Below, one piece after another: positions 27,569 to 36,722 of a DNA stretch of 64,000 nt. Numbering within the stretch: position 1 is the first letter of the stretch; each line of letters starts with the position of its first letter. Origin of the DNA: Myxococcus qinghaiensis (GTDB lineage Bacteria > Myxococcota > Myxococcia > Myxococcales > Myxococcaceae); NCBI RefSeq assembly GCF_024198215.1, contig NZ_JAKCFA010000006.1, forward strand, positions 372,001 through 436,000, read 5' to 3'. The notes beneath the pieces were generated by a model, which worked only from the letters and a program-made list of their open reading frames with translations, was not told where the DNA came from and made no database searches. The translations under genes and the position numbers were made by a program.

Positions 27569-29857
27569 ATGCGGGTCCTGATAGTCGCTCAGGGAGGGGC
27601 GGACCTGTCGCCACTGGAAACCCTGCTGGAAGCCAGGGGGAACACGGTGGTCCATGTCGCGCGCGACGTGGACGTTCCGGCGGCCTGGCGCGCCGAGCCC
27701 TGTCCTCTTGTCGTCCTGGATGCGCGCGAGCCGGGCTCGCGCATTCCCCTGGTGCGGGCCCTGCGCAGCCTGCCGGGTGGCCCCTCGGCGGTGGTGTTGC
27801 TGGTGGGACGACGCGGCGGGCTGCACCTGCTGGAGCCCGCGCTGGAGGACGGCGCGGACGAGGTTCTCGCCTGGCCCATGGAGCAGGAGGAGCTGCGGCT
27901 GCGGCTGGACATGGCCGAGCGCCGCTACCTGCGCCGCGAGTCCCGCACGGGCGTGCCGTTCGGCGACGAGCTGCGGGACACCATGCTGGCCGTCAGCCCC
28001 GTGCCCACGTCCATCACCACCCTGGGAGAGGGCCGCGTCGTCGCGGCCAATGACGCCTACTTCCGGGCGTTCGGCTACTCGCGCGAGGAGATGCTGGGGA
28101 AGACCACCGTCGAGCTGCGGCTGTGGGAGCGGCCGTTCGACCGCTCGCACGTCATGGAGCGGCTGCGCCAGCACGGCTCGGTGCGGGGCGTGGACGCGCA
28201 GTACCACACCCGCACGGGAGAGGTGCGTCACACGCTCCTGTTCATGGGGCTGGTGCCCTACGCGGGCGAGCCGCACGTCATCTCCTTCTTCCCGGACATC
28301 ACCCCGCTGAAGCAGGCGGAGGAGGAGGTCCGCCGCTCCGAGGTGAGCTTCCGCACCCTCATCCAGAGCCTGCCGGACCTGGTGGCCGTCTTCGACCGCG
28401 ACGCGCGCGTGCGCTACGCCAACCTGAAGGTCGCCCGCGCCCTGGGCTACTCGGACGTGCGCGAGCTCATCGGCAAGCACATCTCCGACATGATTCCCCC
28501 CGAGGACCTGGCCTCGGCGGACGCGCGCATGCACGAGGCCCTGCGCACCGGCCGCAACGCGCTTCAGGAACGGCGCATGGTGCGGCGCGACGGCGGCATC
28601 CTCCACGTGGAGTCCACCACCTTCCCGCTCCACTTCGACGGCGAGGACTCCATCGTCTCCGTCGCGCATGACCTGACGGAGCGCCACCAGATGCAGGCGC
28701 GGCTGATGCTCGCCGAGCGCATGGCCTCCGTGGGCACGCTCGCCGCGGGCGTGGCGCACGAAATCAACAACCCCCTGGCCTACCTCACCGCCAACCTCGC
28801 CTTCGCCCGCGAGGAGCTGTCCAACCTGCCCGTCCCCGGCGCGCCCGGCGTGGACCCGGCGCTGGCGGAGGCCCTGGCGGATGCGCAGTCCGCGCTCGCC
28901 GAGGCCCAGCAGGGCGCCGAGCGCGTGCGCACCATCGTCCGCGACCTGAAGACCTTCAGCCGGGTGGACTCGCTCGAGGACGCCGTCGTCGACGTGCGCC
29001 AGGTGCTCGACTCCACGCTGAACCTGGCCACCACCGAAATCCGCCACCGCGCCCGGCTGGTGAAGTTCTTCGAGGACGTCACGCCCGTGCGCGCCAACGA
29101 GTCGCGGCTGGGCCAGGTGTTCCTCAACCTCCTGGTCAACGCCGCGCAGGCCATCCCCGAGGGCTCGCCGGACCGCCACGAGATTCGCGTCTGCGCGCGC
29201 ATGGGCGACGGCGGCCGCGTCATGGTGGAGGTCTCCGACACGGGCGTGGGCATCGCCGCGGAGCACCTGCCCCGCCTGTTCGACCCGTTCTTCACCACCA
29301 AGGCCCCCGGCGTGGGCACGGGCCTGGGCCTGTCCATCTGCCACAACCTGGTGACGGCGCTCGGCGGGGAGATTCGCGTCCGCAGCTCCCCCAACCGGGG
29401 CTCCACCTTCCAGGTGCTGCTGCCCGCCGCCGAGCGCCCGCGCGAAGTCGCCCAGCCCCCGCCGCTCGACACCCCCGCCGCGGAGAAGCGCGGCCGGCTG
29501 CTCGTGGTGGATGACGAGCCCCTGGTCTGCACCGCCCTGGGCCGCACGCTGCGCCCCCACCACGACGTCACGCTCGCCACGCGCGCGCAGGACGCCCTGG
29601 AGCGAATCGAAGCCGGCGAGCACTACGACGTCGTCTTCTGTGACTTGATGATGCCCGGCATGAGCGGCATGGACTTCTACTCCACGCTGATGAAGCGCTA
29701 TCCGGACCAGGCCCGCCGCGTCGTCTTCCTCACCGGCGGTGCGGTGACACCCCAGGCCCGCGCCTTCCTCGAAACCGTCACCAGCCCCCACCTCGAAAAG
29801 CCCTTCGCGGGCCGGGAGCTGCTGTCGTTGGTCCAGGAACGATTGGCCAGGGCCTGA
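27569..29857 (+). CDS. Hybrid sensor histidine kinase, pseudo-REC-PAS-PAS-HisKA-HATPase-REC
   Basis: 762 aa, soluble. Residues 1-115 resemble a receiver with Asp51 (VVLDARE) but lack the usual N-terminal acidic pair, so it is probably a pseudo-receiver. Two PAS domains follow (about 130-250 and 255-375). The H box is GVAHEINNPLAYL with His397; the N, G1 and G2 boxes are NLLVNAAQA, DTGVGI and GTGLGLS. A C-terminal receiver (about 645-760) carries VVDDEP, Asp692 in FCDLMMPG, and the Lys in LEKPF. No TM segment, so it senses a cytoplasmic signal through PAS. No partner regulator gene is adjacent. Confidence 0.92.
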   Translation: MRVLIVAQGGADLSPLETLLEARGNTVVHVARDVDVPAAWRAEPCPLVVLDAREPGSRIPLVRALRSLPGGPSAVVLLVGRRGGLHLLEPALEDGADEVLAWPMEQEELRLRLDMAERRYLRRESRTGVPFGDELRDTMLAVSPVPTSITTLGEGRVVAANDAYFRAFGYSREEMLGKTTVELRLWERPFDRSHVMERLRQHGSVRGVDAQYHTRTGEVRHTLLFMGLVPYAGEPHVISFFPDITPLKQAEEEVRRSEVSFRTLIQSLPDLVAVFDRDARVRYANLKVARALGYSDVRELIGKHISDMIPPEDLASADARMHEALRTGRNALQERRMVRRDGGILHVESTTFPLHFDGEDSIVSVAHDLTERHQMQARLMLAERMASVGTLAAGVAHEINNPLAYLTANLAFAREELSNLPVPGAPGVDPALAEALADAQSALAEAQQGAERVRTIVRDLKTFSRVDSLEDAVVDVRQVLDSTLNLATTEIRHRARLVKFFEDVTPVRANESRLGQVFLNLLVNAAQAIPEGSPDRHEIRVCARMGDGGRVMVEVSDTGVGIAAEHLPRLFDPFFTTKAPGVGTGLGLSICHNLVTALGGEIRVRSSPNRGSTFQVLLPAAERPREVAQPPPLDTPAAEKRGRLLVVDDEPLVCTALGRTLRPHHDVTLATRAQDALERIEAGEHYDVVFCDLMMPGMSGMDFYSTLMKRYPDQARRVVFLTGGAVTPQARAFLETVTSPHLEKPFAGRELLSLVQERLARA

Positions 29858-30188
29858 TCCGGGTCAGGGTCCACCTGGGGAGGAATCGGACAGGCTCACG
29901 CGCCGGCTGTCCTTCAATTCCCCAGCGCTTCCACGGCCTTGCCCAAGCGGCGTCCCGCGACGCCCTCGCAAGCCCGCAGATTCATTGACCTCAAACTAAA
30001 TCCTCCGAGTAAGCGCTCGCGATTCCTGAAGATATTCCAGGGACGAACGACTGCGTCATGGGCTGGTACGCGTGTTGCTCAGGGCTGACGCGCCGCACCG
30101 TGGAAGGCCTTGCGGGGTGGCGGCTCGGGCGAGGTCCGGAGGTCTTCGGGGTCCGCTCGGCACATCGGTTGACTGGGAGACATCTGGC
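29858..30188. other. 331-bp intergenic region before opgG
   Basis: No gene. It begins with the hairpin at 29888-29912 and contains an AT-richer patch (about 29980-30035) suited to a promoter for the opg operon, including TTGACC at 29985-29990, but no convincing -10 at standard spacing. The open frame upstream of GTG 30189 lacks family similarity and is taken as leader. Confidence 0.5.
29888..29919 (+). terminator. Weak hairpin after the hybrid kinase gene
   Basis: Arms GGACAG (29888-29893) and CTGTCC (29907-29912), 13-nt loop, followed by TTCAATT. Only six base pairs, so terminator function is tentative. Confidence 0.4.
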
Positions 30189-31784
30189 GTGACGGCGGAC
30201 AGGAACAAGCTCGGTGGGACGCTCGCGGGGTGCGTGTGGTGGCTGGGCGTGGCGATGGTGGCCACGGCTGGGACCGCGTGCGCGGCGGCGCCCTCCCCGT
30301 CGTCCATGTCCCCGGCGCGCGGCGCCACGGCCTTCACCGCCGACACGGTGGTGGAGCGGGCGCGGGCGAAGGCGGCCCAGGCGTACGTGGAGCCCGTGTC
30401 GACGCTGCCGGAGTCCTACCGGACGCTGGACTACGACGCGTACCGGGACATCCGCTTCCGTCCGGAGAAGGCGCAGTGGCGCGAGGCGGGGCTGCCCTTC
30501 CAGGCGCAGTTCTTCCACCCCGGCTTCTTCTTCCAGTTCCCGGTGGCGATGAACGAAGTGTCCGGCGGCAAGGCGGCGCCGCTGCGCTTCTCGCCGGAGT
30601 TGTTCACCTACGGCCCGCTGGTGAAGCCCGGCCCGCTGAAGAAGGCGGACGGCTACGCGGGCATGCGGCTGTCGCATCCGCTCAACCGCTCGGACATCTT
30701 CGACGAGTTGGTGGTGTTCCTGGGCGCCAGCTACTTCCGGGCGCTGGGCCAGGGCAACCTGTATGGCCTGTCCGCGCGCGGGCTCGCCCTCGACACGGCG
30801 ACGTCGCGCGCCGAGGAGTTCCCCGCCTTCCGTGAGCTGTGGCTGGAGAAGCCCGCGCCCGGCGCGGACCGAGTCGTCGTGCACGCGCTGATGGACAGCC
30901 CCAGCGTCACCGGCGCGTTCCGCTTCACCGTCATCCCCGGGGCGAACACGGTGATGGAGGTGGAGGCGACCGTCTTCGCGCGCAAGGCCGTGGAGCAGCT
31001 CGGCGTGGCGCCGCTGACGAGCATGTACCTCTTCGGGGAGAACGACCGGGGCGACTACGACGACTTCCGGCCGGAGGTGCACGACTCGGACGGCCTCTTC
31101 GTCTGGACGCGCACGGGCGAGCAGCTCTGGCGCCCCCTGCAGAACCCCGAGCGCATCAACGTCTCCAGCTTCCAGGTGGAAAGCCCGCGCGCCTTCGGCG
31201 TCCTGCAGCGCGACACGGCCTTCAACCACTACGAGGACCTGGAGGCGCACTACGAGCGCCGCCCCAGCGCCTGGGTGGAGCCGGTGGGCGAGTGGGGCCC
31301 GGGCGTGGTGCGGCTGGTGGAGCTGCCGACGCCGGACGAGACGAACGACAACATCGTCGCCTTCTGGGTGCCCCAGAAGCCGCTGGCGGCGGGGGACTCG
31401 CTGCGCGTCGCCTACAAGCTGCACTGGGGCTCGCGCTCGCCGTGGCCCGTGACGGGCGCCACCGTCGTCAGCACGCGCCTGGACGCGGGCGACTCCTGGA
31501 AGGGCGCCCGGCTGAAGGACGCGCGCCCCATGCGCCGCTTCGTCATCGACTTCTCTCCCGTGCCGGACCTGAAGGAGAGCGACACGCCCGTGGAGCTCGT
31601 CGTCAGCGCCGCCTCGGGCAAGGTCCTTCGCCCCATCGCCGCCCGTCACACGCCCACGGGCGGCTGGCGCGCGACCTTCGAGCTGCACCCCGCATCACCC
31701 GCGGTACCGACCGAGCTGCGCGCGTTCCTGAAGCGCGGCTCGGAGACCCTCACCGAGACCTGGAGCTACCTGTGGATTCCGTGA
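30189..31784 (+). CDS. opgG: Periplasmic glucan biosynthesis protein OpgG/MdoG
   Basis: 531 aa from GTG 30189, with GGGAGA upstream. A signal (CVWWLGVAMVATAGTACA) precedes the MdoG domain. Landmarks include LDYDAYRDIRFRPEKAQW, the DIFDELVVFLGASYFRALGQGNLYGLSARGLALDT segment, TSMYLFGEND, VHDSDGL, the FNHYEDLEAHYERRPSAWVEP motif, and a C-terminal Ig-like half ending ETWSYLWIP. In enterobacteria OpgG acts in the periplasm on the beta-1,2 glucan made by OpgH. Its stop overlaps the next gene (GTGA), and opgH follows. Confidence 0.93.
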   Translation: MTADRNKLGGTLAGCVWWLGVAMVATAGTACAAAPSPSSMSPARGATAFTADTVVERARAKAAQAYVEPVSTLPESYRTLDYDAYRDIRFRPEKAQWREAGLPFQAQFFHPGFFFQFPVAMNEVSGGKAAPLRFSPELFTYGPLVKPGPLKKADGYAGMRLSHPLNRSDIFDELVVFLGASYFRALGQGNLYGLSARGLALDTATSRAEEFPAFRELWLEKPAPGADRVVVHALMDSPSVTGAFRFTVIPGANTVMEVEATVFARKAVEQLGVAPLTSMYLFGENDRGDYDDFRPEVHDSDGLFVWTRTGEQLWRPLQNPERINVSSFQVESPRAFGVLQRDTAFNHYEDLEAHYERRPSAWVEPVGEWGPGVVRLVELPTPDETNDNIVAFWVPQKPLAAGDSLRVAYKLHWGSRSPWPVTGATVVSTRLDAGDSWKGARLKDARPMRRFVIDFSPVPDLKESDTPVELVVSAASGKVLRPIAARHTPTGGWRATFELHPASPAVPTELRAFLKRGSETLTETWSYLWIP

Positions 31785-32275
31785 CGACGCTGACCGCCTG
31801 CCCCTCCGTCCCGTCCACCGTGTGGGCAGTCCCGCGTTCTCGCGCGGCACTCGACACCTTCTTCCGCGGCTTCGGCTTCAACGACGAGGCGGACCTGTCC
31901 GCGCTGGCGGCATGGGTGCTGGACGGCTACAGCGCCCATGGTGGCCAGCCCCAGGCGGCGGTGGCGCTGGCCCGTGCGCGCATGGAGACGTGGCTCTCCA
32001 GCGTGCTGGGCCTGGAGCACGCGGGTCCGGGCTTGCTGGCGCGAGGCCGCGCGGCCTTCGTCCTGTGCGACGGCGCGAGCCGGGGTGCCCGGCTGCTCAC
32101 GCGGCCCGCGGCGCCGGAGGACTTCGTGCGCGCGGTGCGTGCGGCGGTGCCGGTGCCGGCGCCCGCGCAGGTCAGCGCGGTGATGCCCGAGCAGCAGCTC
32201 GTGCTGTGGCCGTTCGGTGAGCTGCTGCGCCGCTGGTGGCGTGGGGCGGCGCCGGACGTCTCCATCTCCCGCTGA
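31781..32275 (+). CDS. Unknown small protein embedded in the opg operon
   Basis: 164 aa from GTG 31781, overlapping the opgG stop by four bases; opgH starts 25 bp after its end. No signal peptide. The N-terminal half is helical (RAALDTFFRGFGFNDEADLSALAAWVLDGY), followed by AVALARARMETWLSSVLG and a segment LARGRAAFVLCDGASRGARLL. The C-terminal tail PEQQLVLWPFGELLRRWWRG is Trp/Arg-rich and may be membrane-associating. No family is recognised. Tight coupling on both sides suggests a cytoplasmic accessory or regulator of glucan synthesis, which is inference from position only. Confidence 0.75.
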   Translation: MTTLTACPSVPSTVWAVPRSRAALDTFFRGFGFNDEADLSALAAWVLDGYSAHGGQPQAAVALARARMETWLSSVLGLEHAGPGLLARGRAAFVLCDGASRGARLLTRPAAPEDFVRAVRAAVPVPAPAQVSAVMPEQQLVLWPFGELLRRWWRGAAPDVSISR

Positions 32276-32299
32276 GCGGGGGAGCTCCGGAGCCTCGCG

Positions 32300-34327
32300 A
32301 TGGAAGCCCACTCGTTTTCGCCCGAGAGCGCCGGCTTCCGGCGCGCCGGAGTCCTGGGCCTGGCGGCCGTCACCACCGTCGTGGGGACGCTGGAGATGCA
32401 CCGCCTGCTGAGCGCCCAGGGCACGTCGGCTCCGGAAGTCGTGTTGGTGTTCCTCTTCGCGCTGTGCTTCGGGTGGATTGCGCTGTCCTTCTGGACGGCC
32501 ATCGCGGGCTTCCTCCAGCTCGCCCTCGGGCCCCGGCTGCCCGGGCTGCGCTACCCCTCGGTGGACGAGGAGGCCCTGCCGCTGGCGTCGCGCACGTCGG
32601 TGGTGATGCCCATCCACAACGAGGACCCGGCCTCCGTCTTCGCCAACGTGCAGGCGACGTACGAGTCCGTCGCTGCCACCGGGCACCTGGACGCCTTCGA
32701 CTTCTACGTGCTGAGCGACTCCACGCGCGCGGAGGCGTGGGTGGCGGAGGAGCTGGCGTGGTCGGACTTGTGTCGCCGGGTGGGCGGCCAGGGGCGCATC
32801 TTCTACCGGCGGCGCACGGACAACACGGGCAAGAAGGCGGGCAACCTCGGCGACTTCTGCGAGCGGTGGGGACGCCGCTACGACTTCACGGTGGTGCTGG
32901 ACGCCGACAGCCTGATGGACGGCCGCACGCTGGTGAAGATGGCGCGGCTGATGGAGCTCAACCCGCGCGCGGGCATCCTCCAGGCGCCGCCGCTGAACGT
33001 GGGCCGCACCACGCTGTTCGCGCGGCTGCAGCAGTTCGCGGGCCGGGTGTACGGGCCCATTGTCGCCGCGGGCGCGGCGGCGTGGCAGCTGGGCGAGTCC
33101 AACTACTGGGGCCACAACGCCATCATCCGCACGGAGGCGTTCATCAACCACTGTGGCCTGCCGGTGCTGCCGGGCAAGCAGCCCTTCGGCGGACACATCC
33201 TCAGCCACGACTTCGTCGAGGCGGCGCTGATGCGGCGCGCGGGCTACACGGTGTGGCTGGTGCCGGAGCTGGGGGGCAGCTACGAGCAGCCGCCGCCGAA
33301 CCTGCTCGCGTACGCGCAGCGCGACAGGCGCTGGTGCCAGGGCAACCTCCAGCACCTGAGCCTCGTCATGGCGGGGGGCCTGCATCCGTTCAGCCGGGGC
33401 CACTTCTTGATGGGCGTGATGTCCTATGTCGCCTCGCCGCTGTGGCTCTTGTTCCTGCTGTCGGGCCTGGTGGCGGCGCTGCATGACCGCTTCTTCTTGG
33501 ACGCGCACTCGCTGGACACGGCGAGCCTGGCGTTCGATGCGCCGGGCTCGCTGCGCCTGTTCGCGGTGTCCATGGGCATGTTGCTGACGCCCAAGCTGCT
33601 GGGCCTGACGCTCGCGCTGGTGCGTCCGGGTGAGGCGGCGAAGATGGGCGGCCGGGTGCGGCTGACGCTCAGCGTGTTGCTGGAGAGCGTGCTGGCCTCG
33701 CTGCTGGCGCCGGTGATGATGCTGTTCCAGTCGCACTTCGTCTTCGGGACGATTCTGGGCTACCGGGTGAACTGGTCCAGCCAGCAGCGCGAGGACGCGG
33801 ACCTGCCCTGGGCGGAGGCGGCGCGGCGCCATGCGGCGCACGTGGCGGCGGGCGTGGGGCTCGTCGCGGCGGCGGCCCTCGTGAATGCGTCGCTGGTGGC
33901 GTGGCTGATTCCTGTGGTCGCGGGCCTGCTGCTCTCCGTTCCCCTGACGGTGCTGACGGCGCGCTCCTCGCTGGGGCTGTGGACCGCGCGCCGAGGGCTG
34001 TTCCTGTTGCCCGAGGAGACGGAGCCGCCCGAGGTGCTGGAGCGCGCGCAGTCCATCACCGAGGAGCATGGGGTGGAGCCCGTGTCGGACGCGGTGGAGC
34101 GGGTGCTCACCGACGCCAAGACGCACGCGCTGCACCTGGCGCTGCTGGAGTCGCAGCCGGGGCTCGCCGAGAGCACCTCCTCGCCCGCGGCCCTGGAGTC
34201 CGCGCGACGCAAGCTGCTGGGCGGCAGCGCGGAGCCCCTCTCCGCGCAGGAGAAGGTGGCGGCCCTGCTGGACGTCGGCACGCTGAGCGAGGCCCGCGAG
34301 CAGCGGCTCACGCGCGCCCTGTCCTGA
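32300..34327 (+). CDS. opgH: Glucans biosynthesis glucosyltransferase OpgH/MdoH
   Basis: 675 aa multi-pass family-2 glucosyltransferase. Two TM segments near the N-terminus (about 19-38 and 48-75) precede the catalytic domain, which shows VVMPIHNEDP, DADSLMDG (about residue 201), the acceptor region LSHDFVEAALMRRAGY and QRDRRWCQGN (about residue 340). Several C-terminal TM helices follow, then a ~120-residue cytoplasmic tail. It polymerises glucose from UDP-glucose at the inner membrane for osmoregulated periplasmic glucans. Third gene of the opgG-unknown-opgH operon. Confidence 0.94.
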   Translation: MEAHSFSPESAGFRRAGVLGLAAVTTVVGTLEMHRLLSAQGTSAPEVVLVFLFALCFGWIALSFWTAIAGFLQLALGPRLPGLRYPSVDEEALPLASRTSVVMPIHNEDPASVFANVQATYESVAATGHLDAFDFYVLSDSTRAEAWVAEELAWSDLCRRVGGQGRIFYRRRTDNTGKKAGNLGDFCERWGRRYDFTVVLDADSLMDGRTLVKMARLMELNPRAGILQAPPLNVGRTTLFARLQQFAGRVYGPIVAAGAAAWQLGESNYWGHNAIIRTEAFINHCGLPVLPGKQPFGGHILSHDFVEAALMRRAGYTVWLVPELGGSYEQPPPNLLAYAQRDRRWCQGNLQHLSLVMAGGLHPFSRGHFLMGVMSYVASPLWLLFLLSGLVAALHDRFFLDAHSLDTASLAFDAPGSLRLFAVSMGMLLTPKLLGLTLALVRPGEAAKMGGRVRLTLSVLLESVLASLLAPVMMLFQSHFVFGTILGYRVNWSSQQREDADLPWAEAARRHAAHVAAGVGLVAAAALVNASLVAWLIPVVAGLLLSVPLTVLTARSSLGLWTARRGLFLLPEETEPPEVLERAQSITEEHGVEPVSDAVERVLTDAKTHALHLALLESQPGLAESTSSPAALESARRKLLGGSAEPLSAQEKVAALLDVGTLSEAREQRLTRALS

Positions 34328-34345
34328 CCTCAGGCGGCGGCGAAG

Positions 34346-35320
34346 TCAGTCCTCGTCGTGCAGCACGAGGTCCAGCGTGGGGAGCGCGTGGCCCTCCAGG
34401 GAGGCTCGGCGCACCTCGCGGTCCTCGAACCGGCGGGACATCAACGCGCGCAGGTTGAAGCGCGCGGCCCGGGCCAGCCGAGCGGCGCGGGCCTTGAGCG
34501 CGCCACGCGACACCCGCTGCCTGGAGGTGAGCCCCACGAAGACGCGGTTGGCCGTTGTCTGCGAGTCGAACGCATAGAGTTGCACGAAGCTCGCCCGCCA
34601 CGTCTGGAGCATCGCCGGGTACTGCGGATTGGGCGAGCGGTGCACGTTGCTCACCATCACGCCCTCCGGAGCGAGTCGCGCCTGCGCCGCCTGGAGGAAC
34701 TCCCACGTCGCCAGCGCCTTGGGCATGCCCCGGGGGCCATACGCATCCAGGAGGATGACGTCGTAGGCGGGCCCGGGTGTTTCGATGAAACGGCGCCCGT
34801 CGGCCACGTGCGCATGCAGCAGCCCGTCCTCGCGGAAGCCGAAGTAGCGCCGGGCGACCTGGAGCACCTCCGCGTCGGAGTCCACCGCGTCGATGTGCGC
34901 CTGGGGCAGCGCGGCGCGCAGGAACATGGGCAGCGAGCCTCCCCCCACGCCAATCATCAGGATGCGCTGGGGGATGGCCGAGAAGGCCACGCCGCCAATC
35001 ATGCCCTGCGTGTATTCGAGCTCCAGGCGCAGCGGGAAGCCCTGCCCCATCACGCTCTGGTAGGCGCTGTCCCAGCCGAACTGGAGGTAGCGCCGACCCT
35101 CGTCGTCCTCGCTGACGATGCAGCGGTGCGAGCCGGCGAGTCCCACGTGCAGCACGGTGCGCGGCTGGGAGAGCCAGCGGAAGACTCGCGCGAGGTAGCG
35201 CCGGGAGCGCTCCACCCTGCCCCCGGGAAGGGAGAGGCCGAGCGGTGCGCCCTGGCGGGGGAGAACCCGCTTCCAGGGCGCCTCGCACCACCAGGGACCT
35301 CCCGCGCGCGGCCAAGTCAC
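34346..35320 (-). CDS. Spermidine-synthase-like methyltransferase-fold protein
   Basis: 324 aa from GTG 35320. Motifs of the polyamine synthase/Rossmann fold are clear: MIGVGGGSLPMFL (SAM/dcSAM loop), HIDAVDSDAEVLQVARRYFG (acidic residue of motif II), and YDVILLDAYGPRGMP. The N-terminal half has the small beta domain seen in spermidine synthases (RRYLQFGWDSAYQSVM). Whether it makes a polyamine or is a fused-type methyltransferase cannot be decided from sequence alone. It is last in a minus-strand run, 46 bp after the M18 aminopeptidase. Confidence 0.85.
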   Translation of the reverse strand: MTWPRAGGPWWCEAPWKRVLPRQGAPLGLSLPGGRVERSRRYLARVFRWLSQPRTVLHVGLAGSHRCIVSEDDEGRRYLQFGWDSAYQSVMGQGFPLRLELEYTQGMIGGVAFSAIPQRILMIGVGGGSLPMFLRAALPQAHIDAVDSDAEVLQVARRYFGFREDGLLHAHVADGRRFIETPGPAYDVILLDAYGPRGMPKALATWEFLQAAQARLAPEGVMVSNVHRSPNPQYPAMLQTWRASFVQLYAFDSQTTANRVFVGLTSRQRVSRGALKARAARLARAARFNLRALMSRRFEDREVRRASLEGHALPTLDLVLHDED

Positions 35321-35366
35321 ACGCGAAGGTCTATCATTTCCCCGGCCGGCTTTTGACAGCTCCCGC

Positions 35367-36677
35367 TCACGCGAAGAGGCGACGCAGCACGGCCACCATC
35401 GCCCCCACGTCGGACGCGCACGCCATCTCCCGGATGGAGTGCATGGACAGCATGGGGTTGCCCACGTCCACGGTGCGGATGCCGAGCTGTCCCGCCGTAA
35501 TCGGGCCGATGGTGCTGCCGCATCCCAGGTCCGTGCGCGTGACGAAGTGCTGCGGCGTCACCCCCGCCTCGCGACACAGCGCGGCGAAGTACGCCCAGGA
35601 CTCGCCGTCGGTGGCGTAGGACTGATTCACATTCGACTTGATGACGGGCCCGGCGCCCATCTGCGGCTGGTGCTTGGGCTCGTGCAGCGACGCGTAGTTG
35701 GGGTGCACCGCATGCGCCATGTCCGCGCTGACCAGGAACGACTGGGCCATGGCGCGGTGGAACGCGTCCGGCTTTCCGTCCGAGAGGCTCAGCGTGAGGC
35801 GCTCCAGCAGCGTGCGCAGGAAGGGGGACGCGGCGCCCTGCGCGCTGCGGCTGCCCACCTCCTCGTGGTCGAACAGGATGACGCCGCTGGTGGCCTCGCG
35901 CGAGGCGGGGCCGGTGAGCAGCGCCGTCAGGCTCGAATGACAGCTCGCCAGGTTGTCCAGGCGCGGCGCATGGAGGAACTCCTCATGCACGCCCGAGCGC
36001 GTGGACGGCTGCAAGTCATAGAGGCACAAGTCGTAGCCGAGGATGTCGGCGGCCTCCGCCTTCACGCCGCCCTTCGACAGCTCCTTCACCAGCAGGGCGC
36101 GCAAATCGAACGCGCCCGCGCTCTCCAGGCCCAGCACGGGGACCATCTGCTCCTGCGGGTTGAGCTTGAGGCCCTCCGTGTTCACCCCCCGGTTGAGGTG
36201 GATGGCCAGGTTGGGCACGCGCAGCAGCGGCTTGCGGAAGTCCACCAGGTGGCCCCGGGGCTTGCCGTTCTCGAGCAGCACCACGCGGCCGGCGAGGGAC
36301 AAGTCGCGGTCCGTCCAGGTGTGCAGCAGCACCCCGCCGTAGATTTCGACGCCGAGCTGCTGGTAGCCGTTCTTGGTGACTGGGGCGTTGGGCTTGAGCC
36401 GCAGGTTGGGCGAGTCGGTGTGGGAGCCGACCAGCCGGAAGCCCGCCCGGTCCACCGGCGCGGTGCCGAGGTGGAAGGCGGCGATGCTGGTGTCGCCCCG
36501 GGTGACGTAGACGCGCTCACCGGGCTTCAGCGTCCAGGACTCGCGCTCGTCCAGGGCGCGGTAGCCGGCCTGCTCCAGGCGGCGGGCCGTCTCGCGCACC
36601 GCGTGGTACGGCGTGGGCGAGGCATCGATGTACGCGAGCAGGTCATCGGCCAGGGCATCGGTGTCGGTGGGGCTCAT
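35367..36677 (-). CDS. apeB: M18 family aminopeptidase
   Basis: 436 aa, standard length for M18. Metal-binding and catalytic segments: VGSHTDSPNLRLKPN (first His/Asp), FDHEEVGSRSAQGAASPFL (Glu pair), SADMAHAVHPNYASLHEP, and TRTDLGCGSTIGPITAGQLGIRTVDVGNPMLSMHSIREM with the last ligand His. M18 enzymes are dodecameric zinc aminopeptidases acting on acidic or other N-terminal residues in the cytoplasm. It sits 45 bp downstream of the oxygenase-like gene. Confidence 0.95.
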   Translation of the reverse strand: MSPTDTDALADDLLAYIDASPTPYHAVRETARRLEQAGYRALDERESWTLKPGERVYVTRGDTSIAAFHLGTAPVDRAGFRLVGSHTDSPNLRLKPNAPVTKNGYQQLGVEIYGGVLLHTWTDRDLSLAGRVVLLENGKPRGHLVDFRKPLLRVPNLAIHLNRGVNTEGLKLNPQEQMVPVLGLESAGAFDLRALLVKELSKGGVKAEAADILGYDLCLYDLQPSTRSGVHEEFLHAPRLDNLASCHSSLTALLTGPASREATSGVILFDHEEVGSRSAQGAASPFLRTLLERLTLSLSDGKPDAFHRAMAQSFLVSADMAHAVHPNYASLHEPKHQPQMGAGPVIKSNVNQSYATDGESWAYFAALCREAGVTPQHFVTRTDLGCGSTIGPITAGQLGIRTVDVGNPMLSMHSIREMACASDVGAMVAVLRRLFA

Positions 36678-36722
36678 GTGGGCCCGAAGCTAACCGCTGG
36701 CGGGCGTCCCGCCACCTCCGAA

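Noticed and set aside
31766..34135. Minus-strand frame opposite opgH
   Set aside because: Gln/Arg/His-rich shadow typical of the complement of GC-rich genes.
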